Shown here: piece by piece, positions 17,279 through 26,598 of the stretch | How positions within the stretch are numbered: position 1 is the stretch's first letter | Layout of the letters: each line of letters opens with the position of its first letter | DNA from: Emergencia sp. | Lineage (GTDB): Bacteria; Bacillota; Clostridia; Peptostreptococcales; Anaerovoracaceae | DNA length: 64,000 bases | Assembly: GCA_022767345.1 (NCBI GenBank) | Contig: JALEOD010000010.1 | Coordinates: forward strand, 27,545 to 91,544 | Direction: 5' to 3' | The notes under the pieces: model-generated | Databases searched by the model: none | The model's input: only the letters and a program-made list of their open reading frames with translations | Told to the model about the DNA's origin: nothing | Made by a program: the position numbers and the translations under genes

Positions 17279-18634
17279 ATGAAAGATTTAAAAATACTGA
17301 ATGCGAAAATCCCTGATTTTGAAACGGACACATGGGAGGTTGCGGATATTTTAATCGATCATGGCACCATTCTCAAGGTGGGAACCGTGTATGAGGATAC
17401 CAATGTAACCATCAATGCCCAGGGGGAAATTGCTTCTCCGGGCTTTATCGATATTCACGCCCACGAAAATCAGTTCAGCGGCGGTGAGAATGATTTCTTT
17501 ACAGCGGCCTGCGAGGTGAGAATGGGTGTCACTACAAAAGCGGCGGGAAACTGCGGCGACAGCTATAATCGCCTTGAGGATTTCTGCGAAAAGGTCAACA
17601 GTCAGGGAAGTCCGACAAACTACATGATGTTCGTAGGACAAAACAGCCTGCGGCAGTACGCCGGCGCAGACGACAGATATAAGCCGTCTACGGCAAAGCA
17701 GCTGGACCAGATGAAGCGGGAGCTGGCGGCCTGCAAGAAATACGGCCCGATTGGTCTTTCCTGCGGGTTTGAGTATGCGCCGGGCGTGACGACCGATGAA
17801 ACGGTGGATCTTTTATCTGCTTTGGAAGATGAGGGTTACCTGACTTCTGTACATTTCCGGGCAGACGGCCCGGACAGCGTAGCTTCTATCAAGGAACTGG
17901 TAGAAATCCAGCAGCGGAGCAGATACGGCATACAGATGTCCCATATCGGAAGCTGCAGCGCAGTGGGATATATGAAAGATGCCCTTGCCTGCATTGACGA
18001 GGCAAGACGCGCCGGAGTGGATATTACCTGCGACTGTTACCCATATACCGCATTCTGCACCGGAATCGGCACGGCGGTATTTGATGAAGCCAGCTTTGAA
18101 AAATGGGATTACAGTGACCTTATGGTGACGGCAGGGCCGTACAAAGGACAGCGCTGTGATAAGGCTTTATTTGAAAAGCTGCGGGCAGAAGATCCGGATT
18201 TGTATGTGGCGGCTTTTGTTATGAACGAGCCGGAGGTTGAGCTTGCTTATCAGGCACCTTATGTGATGGTGGGCAGCGATTGCGGATTTGTAGATGGAAG
18301 CGGTCACCCAAGGGGTGCGGGAACTTTCCCGCGGGTTCTTGGAAGACTGGTGCGTGAAAAAGGCGTTCTGACGATGATGGACGCTCTGCGCAAGATGACG
18401 GTGCTGCCGGCTGACCGGCTTAATCTCAAGACAAAAGGTGAAATTAAGGAAGGATTCGATGCAGATATCGTTATCTTTGACGAAGATACCATTATCGACT
18501 GTGCGACTTATGAACAGCCGACTCTGCCGCCGGAGGGAATTTCCTATGTTATTTTGAACGGCCAGATTGCAGTGAGAGATAAAGTGTTGGTGGACGGCAC
18601 CCGAGGTCGTTTTATTCCGTATCAAAACAGATAA
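17279..18634 (+). CDS. N-acyl-D-amino-acid deacylase (D-aminoacylase)
   Basis: A 451-residue zinc amidohydrolase. GFIDIHAHENQF holds the HxH metal site, MSHIG holds a later histidine, and MVGSDCGFVDGSGHPRG resembles the catalytic aspartate loop of D-aminoacylases. The N-terminal and C-terminal strands (ADIVIFDED) form the beta-sandwich. The start at 17279 follows GCGAGGAG; a TTG at 17261 is in frame but has no site. As the last gene of the transporter operon it probably frees D-amino acids from imported N-acyl or peptide forms. A truncated homologue lies at 8245. Confidence 0.85.
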   Translation: MKDLKILNAKIPDFETDTWEVADILIDHGTILKVGTVYEDTNVTINAQGEIASPGFIDIHAHENQFSGGENDFFTAACEVRMGVTTKAAGNCGDSYNRLEDFCEKVNSQGSPTNYMMFVGQNSLRQYAGADDRYKPSTAKQLDQMKRELAACKKYGPIGLSCGFEYAPGVTTDETVDLLSALEDEGYLTSVHFRADGPDSVASIKELVEIQQRSRYGIQMSHIGSCSAVGYMKDALACIDEARRAGVDITCDCYPYTAFCTGIGTAVFDEASFEKWDYSDLMVTAGPYKGQRCDKALFEKLRAEDPDLYVAAFVMNEPEVELAYQAPYVMVGSDCGFVDGSGHPRGAGTFPRVLGRLVREKGVLTMMDALRKMTVLPADRLNLKTKGEIKEGFDADIVIFDEDTIIDCATYEQPTLPPEGISYVILNGQIAVRDKVLVDGTRGRFIPYQNR

Positions 18635-18661
18635 TTGAAGTAAATCCATAATGTTATCCTG

Positions 18662-18701
18662 AAAAACAGCTGTGAAGCATTGGCTTTGCAGCTGTTTTAA
18701 T
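18662..18701 (+). terminator. Terminator of the peptide transport operon
   Basis: AAAACAGCTG and CAGCTGTTTT arms with an inner GCATTGGCTTTGC stem, followed by AATT. Confidence 0.85.
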
Positions 18702-18851
18702 TATAGAAAAGTGATATTCATTTTACAAATCCTGAATTTTTACAATGTGGTGTTGGCGAAACCCGGCGCAGCGGCTGCGGTTGCTGCGAATTTTGCGACA
18801 TCTTGTCCATCTGACGATGCCTCCTGTGCGCTATGCAAAAACCAAAGAATG

Positions 18852-18860
18852 TGATAAAAT
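18852..18860 (+). promoter_or_regulatory. Possible extended -10 upstream of azlC
   Basis: TGATAAAAT, with no clear -35. The 277 bases between the terminator and azlC otherwise hold only a weak frame (18672-18854) without a ribosome site. Confidence 0.3.
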
Positions 18861-18978
18861 GTAAAAACAATCCGGTATATTTGCCTGCTGTGTTACCTGT
18901 CTTTTACTGCGGGAAAGCGTAGGAAAGCCGGAATTTGAGGAATTACAGAAAATTACAGGAAGCTGGAGGAAAGAAGCT

Positions 18979-19677
18979 TTGAATCGGGAGACAGTAAAAT
19001 ACAGTTTTATTTCGTCGCTGCCGGTCATGGCAGGCTATATTGTGCTGGGCATCGGTTTTGGCGTGCTCCTTGCGGACAAGGGATACAGCTGCTGGTGGGC
19101 AGTTCTGATGAGCATCCTCATCTATGCGGGATCTCTGCAGTATGTGGGCGTAGGACTTTTGGGCGGCGGCGCGTCGCTGATTTCAGCGGCGTTGATGACA
19201 TTGATGGTAAACGCCAGACATCTTTTCTATGGGGTGTCCATGCTGAAACGCTATGAAGAGCTGCGTGGTGCGCGGAAATTGTATGCGATTTTCGCTTTGA
19301 CTGATGAGACTTATTCGCTGGTATGCAATGCCGGCGTGCCGGAGAAAGTGGACGAAAAATGGTATTACTTCCTGGTGTCTATGATGAACCAGAGCTACTG
19401 GGTATTCGGAAGCTTTTTAGGGGCATTTCTGGGAAATACTCTGTCCTTTGACAGCACGGGAATCGATTTCTCCATGACAGCACTGTTTGTCGTGATTTTT
19501 GTAGAGCAGTGGGAGGGAAAGAGAGAACATATTCCAGCCCTTTCAGGCCTTGGAATTTCTATTGTCTGCCTGCTGATTTTCGGAGCGGACTACTTTTTGA
19601 TTCCTGCTATGGTTCTGATTACAGCGGCGCTTCTGCTGGTAAGAAAACCAATGGAGAGGAGGTCGCACCATGATTAG
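18979..19677 (+). CDS. azlC: AzlC family branched-chain amino acid exporter subunit
   Basis: A 232-residue membrane protein. GIGFGVLLADKGYSCWWAVL and SILIYAGSLQYVGVGLL are the typical first segments, and NARHLFYGVSML is the family motif. With AzlD it forms an exporter for branched-chain amino acids and analogues. A TTG start at 18979 fits GGAGGA eight bases upstream. It overlaps azlD by eight bases. Confidence 0.88.
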   Translation: MNRETVKYSFISSLPVMAGYIVLGIGFGVLLADKGYSCWWAVLMSILIYAGSLQYVGVGLLGGGASLISAALMTLMVNARHLFYGVSMLKRYEELRGARKLYAIFALTDETYSLVCNAGVPEKVDEKWYYFLVSMMNQSYWVFGSFLGAFLGNTLSFDSTGIDFSMTALFVVIFVEQWEGKREHIPALSGLGISIVCLLIFGADYFLIPAMVLITAALLLVRKPMERRSHHD

Positions 19678-19990
19678 TACTTCTCATGCCCTTGGACTGA
19701 TTGCGGTGATGGCGCTGGGCACGATGCTGCTTCGCTTTCTGCCTTTTGTACTGTTTTCCAAAGGGACGCCTAAGCTGGTGCTTTATCTGGGCGATGTGCT
19801 GCCCTATGCGGTAATCGCTATGCTGGTGGTCTACTGCTTAAAAGGAGTGGATTTTCTCAGCGGTACTCACGGCATTCCCGAAGCGATTTCCGTTATATTG
19901 GTCGCTGCCCTGCACAAATGGAAACACAGCACGATTCTGTCCATTTTGGCAGGAACAATCTGCTATATGGTGCTGATTCGGGTGATGTGA
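19670..19990 (+). CDS. azlD: AzlD family branched-chain amino acid exporter small subunit
   Basis: A 106-residue protein with about four membrane segments; LRFLPFVLF and LGDVLPYAVIAMLVVYCLK are typical. It works with AzlC, whose gene it overlaps, behind a GGAGG within the end of azlC. It is followed by the TGCATATTTT repeat cluster and then the convergent sigma-54 regulator gene. Confidence 0.85.
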   Translation: MISTSHALGLIAVMALGTMLLRFLPFVLFSKGTPKLVLYLGDVLPYAVIAMLVVYCLKGVDFLSGTHGIPEAISVILVAALHKWKHSTILSILAGTICYMVLIRVM

Positions 19991-20021
19991 AAAAACACTA
20001 CATCGTTCCTGAGCTTGCGTG

Positions 20022-20220
20022 TGCATATTTTTAGAGATTATGTCGGAAATATGCATAATGATGTGCATATTTTCAGGAAAAATACCTTTAATATGCACAT
20101 TTGTGCCGCAAAAATCGAAAAAGCTGCCAAAGGAACAGTAATATTTGTCCGTAAGCAGCTTTGTTTTGCATATTTTGAAGTTTTTTCTAAAAAATATGCA
20201 GGGCGTCGTGCATATTTTGG
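20022..20220. repeat. Alternating TGCATATTTT repeat cluster
   Basis: Seven copies of TGCATATTTT or a close variant lie in 200 bases, strictly alternating in orientation: 20022 (+), 20047 (-), 20064 (+), 20091 (-), 20168 (+), 20191 (-), 20209 (+). Neighbouring copies could pair as hairpins. It fills the gap between the convergent azlD and sigma-54 regulator genes. No gene is credible here. Confidence 0.75.
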
Positions 20221-20282
20221 GCATTTTTTATGAATATATGTATATTCACTAAATGCGGGCAGTATCTGATTTTGTCATCATG

Positions 20283-22085
20283 CTATTCGAGATTGTGTTT
20301 TCTTAACGTACGATAAAAGGTATTTCGGGACATGCCTAAAAGCTCGGCCGCCTTTGTCTTATTGCCGCCTGCGATGCTGATGGCCTCTTTTAGAAGGTTT
20401 GCTCCGGCAGTGTCGACTTCCTGCTGTCTTTGGCTCAGCCTGGCTTCGGCGGACAGCGTGCTGTCCTGCACGCTCTGCTCGTAGGAAATCCGTGCGCTAG
20501 AACCGCTTGCAAAGATGGAGGCAGTCAGCACATCTTTCGTAATAAAGCTGGATTTTGACAGGAGGGCGGCACGAGAGAGAACGTTTCTCAGTTCTCGCAC
20601 GTTGCCGGGCCAGTCGTAGCCCAGCAAAATCTGTTTTGCGTCCTCGGTCAGGGTTTTTTCTTCCAGACTGCCCGGTGCTCTGCCCTGGCGGAGCAGTTCC
20701 TCGGAAATCTGCATGATATCCTCTCTGCGTTGACGGAGCGGAGGGATGACGATATTGAGAATCTGCAGCCGGTAGTACAAATCCTGCCGGAAAAGTCCTT
20801 CCTCGACCATCTTTTCCAGATTGCGGTTGGTGGCTGCGATGAGGCGAACGTTTACAGGAAACGGTTTTGTGCTGCCGATTCTGGTAACGGTCCAGGTTTC
20901 CAGTACGCGAAGGAGTTTGGATTGAAAGTGATAGGGCAGTTCGCCGACTTCATCTAAAAACAGCGTGCCGCCGTCTGCCAGTTCAAACTTACCGATTTGA
21001 CCGTTCTTGGAAGCACCGGTAAAGGCGCCGCCCACATAGCCGAAGAGTTCGCTTTCGATGAGGTTTTCCGGAAAGCTGGCACAGTTTAAAGCGACGAAAG
21101 GGCCTTTTCTTCGGTCGCTGTAGTTATGAACAGCCTGGGCAAAGAGCTCCTTGCCGACGCCGCTTTCGCCGGTAATCAGAAGGCTTAGAGGGCTGTTGGC
21201 GTAGTCCTTTGCGGTGCGGATGCTTTCACGCATAGAAGTGCTTCCTCCGATGATGTTTTCGAAGGTGTATTCTGCGGAAAGACCGACCAGTTTTTTGGCG
21301 CTGTCCAGGGACTGCTGTCTGGAGTGGGTGATTTCCACCATGCCTTTGACATTTCCACTTTCGTCGAGAACCGGATACATGTCGTTACCTGCGATTTGTG
21401 TATCGCCATTTGACGATAGGATGCGGACCTCCCAGTCGATGACCTCCTCGCCCTTGTGGAGAACATCGTGCATTTTCAGCTTGTTGGTGTTGGTATCGAT
21501 GGAATACACCTTGGTGCCTGCACTTTTGATTACGTCTTCGATTTGGCGGCCGATAATCTGCTTCCTGTCGGTCAGATGAAGGTAATTGCAAAAATGGCGG
21601 TTGGCGTAAAGGAGGGTAGCGTCCTTATCGTAGATGGAAATGGACTTTTTTACAGCGTCCAGACTGTCCCAAAGCTGCCGGTTCTCTCTTTCGTATTCGT
21701 CAAAGATTTGCGTATAGACTGCCAGCTGAGATAGAAAGCTGCGGGTCTCTTCCTCAGATTCCGGCGCGGCCTGCGTGATGAGCACGTAACCGGAAAGCGT
21801 ATCATAAAAGGCGGCATCGGGACACGCGGCAGGAAGAAAATCAAGGGGCAGTCTGAGCCCCGGACTAATGCCCGCCGGCTGTGTTTCTGCCGGAGATTCC
21901 TGCAGAACGTTTAGAATCAGCCCCTCTGCAGTGCAGAAGAGGGCGAAATTGCATGGCAGCGGATTCTGCGTATGGAAGGTTTGAAACAGCTGCTGCATAT
22001 AGGCATGTTTCCCCAGAATTTTCTGCGGTTTCTGCTTGGATACCAGATTTTCAATGAGCTGCATGGTGTGTGTAAAATCAGACAT
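20283..22085 (-). CDS. Sigma-54-dependent transcriptional activator with PAS sensor
   Basis: A 600-residue activator. Residues 1-130 form an unrecognised sensor, 140-260 are PAS-like ([18 protein letters not shown]), and the AAA+ domain follows: Walker A GESGVGKE (306-313), the sigma-54 contact loop GAFTGA (353-358), then [13 protein letters not shown] and [12 protein letters not shown]-type helix-turn-helix closes the protein ([19 protein letters not shown]). The start at 22085 follows AAAGGAGC; the frame is open to 22136. It is divergent from glmL, which has a sigma-54 promoter, so it very probably activates that operon and perhaps the one at 29188. Confidence 0.92.
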   Translation of the reverse strand: MSDFTHTMQLIENLVSKQKPQKILGKHAYMQQLFQTFHTQNPLPCNFALFCTAEGLILNVLQESPAETQPAGISPGLRLPLDFLPAACPDAAFYDTLSGYVLITQAAPESEEETRSFLSQLAVYTQIFDEYERENRQLWDSLDAVKKSISIYDKDATLLYANRHFCNYLHLTDRKQIIGRQIEDVIKSAGTKVYSIDTNTNKLKMHDVLHKGEEVIDWEVRILSSNGDTQIAGNDMYPVLDESGNVKGMVEITHSRQQSLDSAKKLVGLSAEYTFENIIGGSTSMRESIRTAKDYANSPLSLLITGESGVGKELFAQAVHNYSDRRKGPFVALNCASFPENLIESELFGYVGGAFTGASKNGQIGKFELADGGTLFLDEVGELPYHFQSKLLRVLETWTVTRIGSTKPFPVNVRLIAATNRNLEKMVEEGLFRQDLYYRLQILNIVIPPLRQRREDIMQISEELLRQGRAPGSLEEKTLTEDAKQILLGYDWPGNVRELRNVLSRAALLSKSSFITKDVLTASIFASGSSARISYEQSVQDSTLSAEARLSQRQQEVDTAGANLLKEAISIAGGNKTKAAELLGMSRNTFYRTLRKHNLE

Positions 22086-22211
22086 AAGGTGCTCCTTTCG
22101 CTTGAATATAGATGTATTGTAACATAAATTGCACACTACTGAAAGAAGAACTGGCGAAATTCGCTGGAAAGTGTGTCACATTTGGTACGAAAGACTGTCA
22201 GGCTGAAAAAA

Positions 22212-22222
22212 TGTGCCAAAAA
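22212..22222. promoter_or_regulatory. Candidate activator site TGTGCCAAAAA
   Basis: TGTGCCAAAAA lies about 80 bases before the sigma-54 promoter, and a related inverted word TTTGGTAC lies about 30 bases before it. The same 11-mer stands at 28929-28939, upstream of the second sigma-54 promoter. A shared enhancer site is inferred. Confidence 0.4.
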
Positions 22223-22293
22223 GAAAACAGTTCCACGCGAGCGGGAGGATAAGAAACGCCTTAAAAGGCGGACTTTTCAACAGTATTAGAACT

Positions 22294-22309
22294 TGGCATG
22301 AACATTGCT
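22294..22309 (+). promoter_or_regulatory. Sigma-54 promoter of glmL and the B12 enzyme gene
   Basis: TGGCATGAACATTGCT: GG and GC are 12 bases apart, matching the -24/-12 consensus at nearly every position. It lies 62 bases before the TTG start of the glmL-like gene. Confidence 0.88.
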
Positions 22310-22370
22310 TGATATTTTGATATATAGCATAATGACAAAAATCTATCGGCAATGATTAAAGGAGAGAAAC

Positions 22371-23762
22371 TTGAAATTTGCAGTTTTATTAGATTTTGGA
22401 AGTACATATACAAAGGTGGTCTGCGTAGACCTTACCGCCCGGCGGGTGGTTTTATCGGATAAATACCCGTCTACCGTTCATGAGGATGCGGGGATTGCGC
22501 TGAACAAGTGCCTTGCGGCGGCGGAATCCGTTCTTGGAAAAGAAAACTTCAAAGGTGCGCTGAAGCTTTCCACAAGCAGCGCGGCAGGGGGTCTCAGAAT
22601 CGCAGTCAGCGGCTTGACCGAATCTCTCAGCATGAAGGCTGGCAGAAACGCCAGTTTTGGAGCAGGGGGCAAGGTGGTGCAGATGTCCACGGGCAGGTTG
22701 ACGGAGGCGGACATCGACGGAATTGCCGAGGCAGATGCGGAAATTCTGCTTTTGTGCGGCGGCTACGAGGGCGGCAACAGCCAGCTGGTGCTGGAAAATG
22801 CAAGGCTGCTCAGTGAGAGCAGATTGTACATCCCTGTCATCTATGCGGGAAATTCAGAAGTTGCAGGCGGCGTGAGACGAATGTTTCAAAGCCGCGGCAA
22901 AGAATGTTTTCTGGCAGAGAACATGATTCCTGATATTGGTAAACTGAATATCGACTCTACGGTTTCGATTATACGGGATTTGTTTATGAGCAGGATTACT
23001 AATATGAAAGGCGTCGGCGTGGTAAAGAAAGTTGTCGACGGTCCGATCGTACCTACACCTGCGGCAGTTTTGTCGGCCGGAGAGCTCCTTTGCACAGGTA
23101 CTGAAAAAACACCGGGTATCGGCCCTTATATCCTTGCGGATATCGGCGGCGCTACCACGGACATTTATTCCTTTGCAGAGGACGAAAGTTACTGCGGAGC
23201 AAAACAAATCGGCACGCCGGAGCCTTTTGCAAAGAGAACGGTGGAGGGCGACATGGGCATGAGAGAGTCTTCTGTCTGCCTTTTAGGTGAGGTCGGTACT
23301 GAGCGTTTTGCGAAAGAATGCGGATTGCCTGTGAAACAGGTAGAGGAAGCCATTGAAAAAAGAACCCGCTTTAGGGAGTATGTGGCCGATAACGATACCG
23401 AGCAGCGTATAGATTTGGAAATTGCCTCCAGTGCCGTAAGGATTTCAGCAAGGCGGCACAGCGGCACTTGCACAAAGGAATTTTACGGCGGCTGCAACTT
23501 AGTGCAGCGGGGAAAGAATCTGACGGAAATCGGGACCATCATCGGAACCGGCGGAATCCTGGTGAATAATACAAAAGAAGCTGCCGAAAATATTTTGAGA
23601 AGCGTTGAAATTTGTGAGAAAGAAAAAGATTCAGTCTTGCTGCCGGAGAAGGTGGAACCATTGATTGACCGGGATTACATCTTCTTCGCGGCGGGACTTT
23701 TAAGAGAATACGATGAGGAGACAGCCCTTGCGATTATGAAAGAAAGCATCGGCAGAAAGTGA
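22371..23762 (+). CDS. glmL: GlmL/MutL-family accessory ATPase of a B12-dependent mutase
   Basis: A 463-residue ASKHA-fold protein of the glutamate mutase accessory family. LLDFGSTYTKV is the first phosphate loop and ADIGGATTDIYS the second. In known systems GlmL accompanies adenosylcobalamin-dependent mutases and is thought to act in reactivation or assembly. The start is TTG at 22371 with AAAGGAGAG four bases upstream; no ATG fits. It is followed 13 bases after its stop by the B12 enzyme gene, so the pair is a functional unit under the sigma-54 promoter. Confidence 0.88.
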   Translation: MKFAVLLDFGSTYTKVVCVDLTARRVVLSDKYPSTVHEDAGIALNKCLAAAESVLGKENFKGALKLSTSSAAGGLRIAVSGLTESLSMKAGRNASFGAGGKVVQMSTGRLTEADIDGIAEADAEILLLCGGYEGGNSQLVLENARLLSESRLYIPVIYAGNSEVAGGVRRMFQSRGKECFLAENMIPDIGKLNIDSTVSIIRDLFMSRITNMKGVGVVKKVVDGPIVPTPAAVLSAGELLCTGTEKTPGIGPYILADIGGATTDIYSFAEDESYCGAKQIGTPEPFAKRTVEGDMGMRESSVCLLGEVGTERFAKECGLPVKQVEEAIEKRTRFREYVADNDTEQRIDLEIASSAVRISARRHSGTCTKEFYGGCNLVQRGKNLTEIGTIIGTGGILVNNTKEAAENILRSVEICEKEKDSVLLPEKVEPLIDRDYIFFAAGLLREYDEETALAIMKESIGRK

Positions 23763-23775
23763 GAGGAGAGCCTGA

Positions 23776-25527
23776 ATGGACATTGAAATCAAGAGAAGAT
23801 ATAACGAAAAAGAATTGCCGGATATGAAGACGATTCGATCTGATGCGAAAAAAATCGCGTCGGGTATTACCATCGGCGAAACTCTGTTTATGAAGGAGTA
23901 CGGTGTAAAGTCGGAAGTGGAATATAAGCAGAAGATGATGGAAGCCGGCAAAATCATGAAACACTCTGTCATCGGCTGGAATTCCTGGGATGTGACAGAA
24001 GACGGCATTCGCGCGGTATATAACGGTCTGAAAGAAGCGGGTTCCAGTATCGACCGTCTGGGCATCTGCTGTGACTGGATTATGGGTGTGCCGGAGCAAT
24101 ACCGTGACAGATTTCAGGCAAGCGGCAGTCTGATTTTGAATACGCCGGAGGAATGGAGCCGTTTGGGACAGGTAGTGCCTGTGCACCCGCACCTTGGCGA
24201 CCATATGATTGGCTCTCTCAACGGTGTTGAAAATGTAACCAATGCCCTGAATGCGGGCGTAACTTCTATCGGTAATCTGGCCCAGTATTTTACTTACGAG
24301 TATCCGGGTCTCGAAATGGAAGATTACCGTACAGAGGACTACATCAAAGCCATGGCAATCATGGGTGAGTTTAAAGACCAGGGTGTGTGCATGCACTGCA
24401 ATCTGGACGACGGCTACGGCGCGCAGTTCCACGATGTGGCAAATCTTCTGGGCTGGGCAAAGCTGGAACGCTATGTGGCTGAGGATTTGATGGGCGGAAG
24501 GCTGGCCCACTGCTACGGCAACCTGTTCAGCGATTCCTTCCTGCGTATCGTCTTTAACAGAGCTCTGAGTATGATTAACAAATACGGTACACCGGGCACT
24601 TTTGTCAACGGAAATACCATCGACTACGGATTCAGCCTGCCGAGAAACTATGCGGCTCTCTGCGCTTATGCGCTGCCTGATGTGGCCTGCCAGCTGATGT
24701 ATCCGTCCGGCTATGCGGTTGCACCGGTGCCGTTTACAGAGGCAATCAGAATTCCTGAGGCGAAGGAAATTATCGAAGCCCAGCTGACCATGGATATGGT
24801 CATCGAAAAAGCGCCGTACTACGCTCGCTACATCAACTGGGAAAAAGTCAACGCCGATGCAGAAAAATTGGTCGTTGGCGCAAATCAGTTCTTTGAACGT
24901 GTCATGAATGCGCTGGACGATTTAGGCGTTGATATTGAGCACGGCGGAGAAATCGTATCCGTGCTGAAAGCCATCGGGCCTGAGCAGCTTGAAATTGCTT
25001 TCGGTGCAGGTAAAAAAGATAAAGAAGCAATGCGCACCAGAGTGCCGGTGATGCCGACCAGCATTGTGCAGACCATCAACAAAATTCAGGACGATGCTCT
25101 GGCAAAGCAGAATTTCGAGGGAGACGGCCCGCTGTCCGGCGTTTCCGTTGTCGTAGGTTCCACCGACGTTCACGAATTCGGAAAAGAAGTCATCAGAAAC
25201 TATCTGCGCAAAGCAGGCGCGAAGGTCTTCGACCTGGGCGTATCGGTTTCCATCGGAGAAATTGCAGATACTTTAATCGAAACCGGCAGCAAAGTCCTCT
25301 GCATGAGCACCTATAACGGCATGGCGTACAGCTTTGCAAGGGATTTGATGAAAGAACTGAAGCGTACCGGCATGGAGGACACCCATGTACTCATGGGCGG
25401 CAGACTCAACGAAGCGATGGACGGCAGCGACGTGCCGATTGATGTAACCGATAAACTGGTTGCTATGGGCGTCAATGCGGACAACAGCCTGGACACCATC
25501 GTAGAAACCATCGCATCGTTTCAGTAG
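23776..25527 (+). CDS. B12-dependent glutamate-mutase-like enzyme, single chain, unknown substrate
   Basis: A 583-residue protein. Residues about 450-583 are a cobalamin-binding domain of the base-off/His-on class: D464, H466 and G469 form DxHxxG, and MGGRLNEA supplies the later GG. Residues about 30-440 should be the TIM barrel; the GVENVTNALNAGVTSIGN stretch recalls the barrel of the glutamate mutase E subunit, but overall it is not GlmE, nor the ornithine mutase OraE. Known glutamate mutase has the two parts on separate chains; here they are fused. The GlmL partner supports a radical carbon-skeleton or amino mutase. The substrate is not deducible from the sequence. Confidence 0.75.
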   Translation: MDIEIKRRYNEKELPDMKTIRSDAKKIASGITIGETLFMKEYGVKSEVEYKQKMMEAGKIMKHSVIGWNSWDVTEDGIRAVYNGLKEAGSSIDRLGICCDWIMGVPEQYRDRFQASGSLILNTPEEWSRLGQVVPVHPHLGDHMIGSLNGVENVTNALNAGVTSIGNLAQYFTYEYPGLEMEDYRTEDYIKAMAIMGEFKDQGVCMHCNLDDGYGAQFHDVANLLGWAKLERYVAEDLMGGRLAHCYGNLFSDSFLRIVFNRALSMINKYGTPGTFVNGNTIDYGFSLPRNYAALCAYALPDVACQLMYPSGYAVAPVPFTEAIRIPEAKEIIEAQLTMDMVIEKAPYYARYINWEKVNADAEKLVVGANQFFERVMNALDDLGVDIEHGGEIVSVLKAIGPEQLEIAFGAGKKDKEAMRTRVPVMPTSIVQTINKIQDDALAKQNFEGDGPLSGVSVVVGSTDVHEFGKEVIRNYLRKAGAKVFDLGVSVSIGEIADTLIETGSKVLCMSTYNGMAYSFARDLMKELKRTGMEDTHVLMGGRLNEAMDGSDVPIDVTDKLVAMGVNADNSLDTIVETIASFQ

Positions 25528-25542
25528 GAAGGCACGCAGAAG

Positions 25543-26481
25543 ATGAAACACACATGTACCTCAACAAATATTTTCACAAAGCCAGCAGCAATCGTGCTGC
25601 TGGCTTTGCTGACCTGCGCCCTGTGGGGCAGCGCGTTTCCGGCAATCAAGGAAGGATTCGCACTGCTTCGGATTGAAGATTCAGGAAGTAAAATTCTCTT
25701 TGCGGGATACCGATTTTTTCTGGCAGGCATGATGACTTTGGTATTCTTTAGCATAAAAGAGGGGCGGCTTTTGACGATTAAGAAAAGCTCTATTCCTGGC
25801 ATTATGGTGCAGGGGCTTCTGCAGACCACCGTGCAGTATGTATGCTTTTATATCGGACTGTCGAATACAACGGGAACAAAAGGCTCTGTTATCAACGGGT
25901 CAAACGGGTTTTTCAGTATTATTGCCGCTCACTTTATGACAAAGGATGAGAGAATGGATAAAAGAAAAGCCCTGGGCTGCGCCATAGGCTTTGCGGGGAT
26001 TGTCATTGTGAATCTCGGAGGTGACGGTTTTGGCGGCGGCGTTACCTTTATGGGAGAAGGCATGGTGCTGCTTTGCTCTGTGGCATACGGCGTCAGCTCG
26101 GTGACTCTGAAAATGATTTCCCATCGGGAAACGCCCGGTGCGATTACTGCCTATCAGCTGCTCTTTGGAAGCGTCATTCTGATTGCGATGGGATTTTGTA
26201 TGGGCGGGCAGGTTACAGGGTTCACTGTGATGTCGTCGATGCTTTTACTTTATCTGTCAGTTACTTCCATGGTGACCTTTTGTATCTGGGCAAATCTGCT
26301 GAAATATAATCCGGTCGGAAAAATCACCATTTATGGGTTTACTATTCCGGTGTTCGGCGTCATGCTGTCAGCAATTTTTCTCGGCGAGAGAGTGCTGACA
26401 CCGGCGACTATATTGGCATTGATTTTTGTCAGTGTGGGAATCGTAGTTGTGAATCGAAGCAAAAAAAGGGATGAGATTTAA
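25543..26481 (+). CDS. EamA/DMT family transporter
   Basis: A 312-residue protein with ten predicted membrane segments in two EamA repeats. ALLTCALWGSAFPAIKEGF is the first, and GFTIPVFGVMLSAIFLGE with a closing VSVGIVVVNRSKK is the end of the second. It starts 15 bases after the B12 enzyme stop codon and is probably in the same operon, so it may export or import the substrate or product of that enzyme. Confidence 0.85.
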   Translation: MKHTCTSTNIFTKPAAIVLLALLTCALWGSAFPAIKEGFALLRIEDSGSKILFAGYRFFLAGMMTLVFFSIKEGRLLTIKKSSIPGIMVQGLLQTTVQYVCFYIGLSNTTGTKGSVINGSNGFFSIIAAHFMTKDERMDKRKALGCAIGFAGIVIVNLGGDGFGGGVTFMGEGMVLLCSVAYGVSSVTLKMISHRETPGAITAYQLLFGSVILIAMGFCMGGQVTGFTVMSSMLLLYLSVTSMVTFCIWANLLKYNPVGKITIYGFTIPVFGVMLSAIFLGERVLTPATILALIFVSVGIVVVNRSKKRDEI

Positions 26482-26498
26482 AATCTGTCCCTTTTTTC
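26460..26498 (+). terminator. Terminator of the glmL/B12 enzyme/EamA operon
   Basis: AAAAAAAGGGAT and the later GTCCCTTTTTT pair across the stop codon of the transporter gene, with an inner AGATT/AATCT stem. Confidence 0.75.
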
Positions 26499-26540
26499 GT
26501 TGAAATCTTATAGAAGGGACACTTTGCGTATTTACTAAAT

Positions 26541-26586
26541 AAAAACGCGCCCCTTTTCCCTCGTAGGGCTTCAAAAAGGGGCGCGG
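26541..26586 (-). terminator. Terminator of the racemase/MFS operon
   Basis: CGCGCCCCTTTT and AAAAAGGGGCGCG form a very stable stem. On the minus strand it is followed by TTTTTATT, just after the MFS stop codon. Confidence 0.88.
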
Positions 26587-26598
26587 TAGTGAAATGCT

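Noticed and set aside
18672..18854. Open frame of 60 codons before azlC
   Set aside because: It starts inside the terminator stem and has no ribosome site or plausible protein features.
20015..20233. Open frame through the TGCATATTTT cluster
   Set aside because: The translation only mirrors the repeats.
23776..25527. D-ornithine 4,5-aminomutase large subunit (OraE), suggested by the nearby OrtAB genes
   Set aside because: The protein is much shorter than OraE, the barrel sequence does not correspond and no small subunit is encoded beside it.
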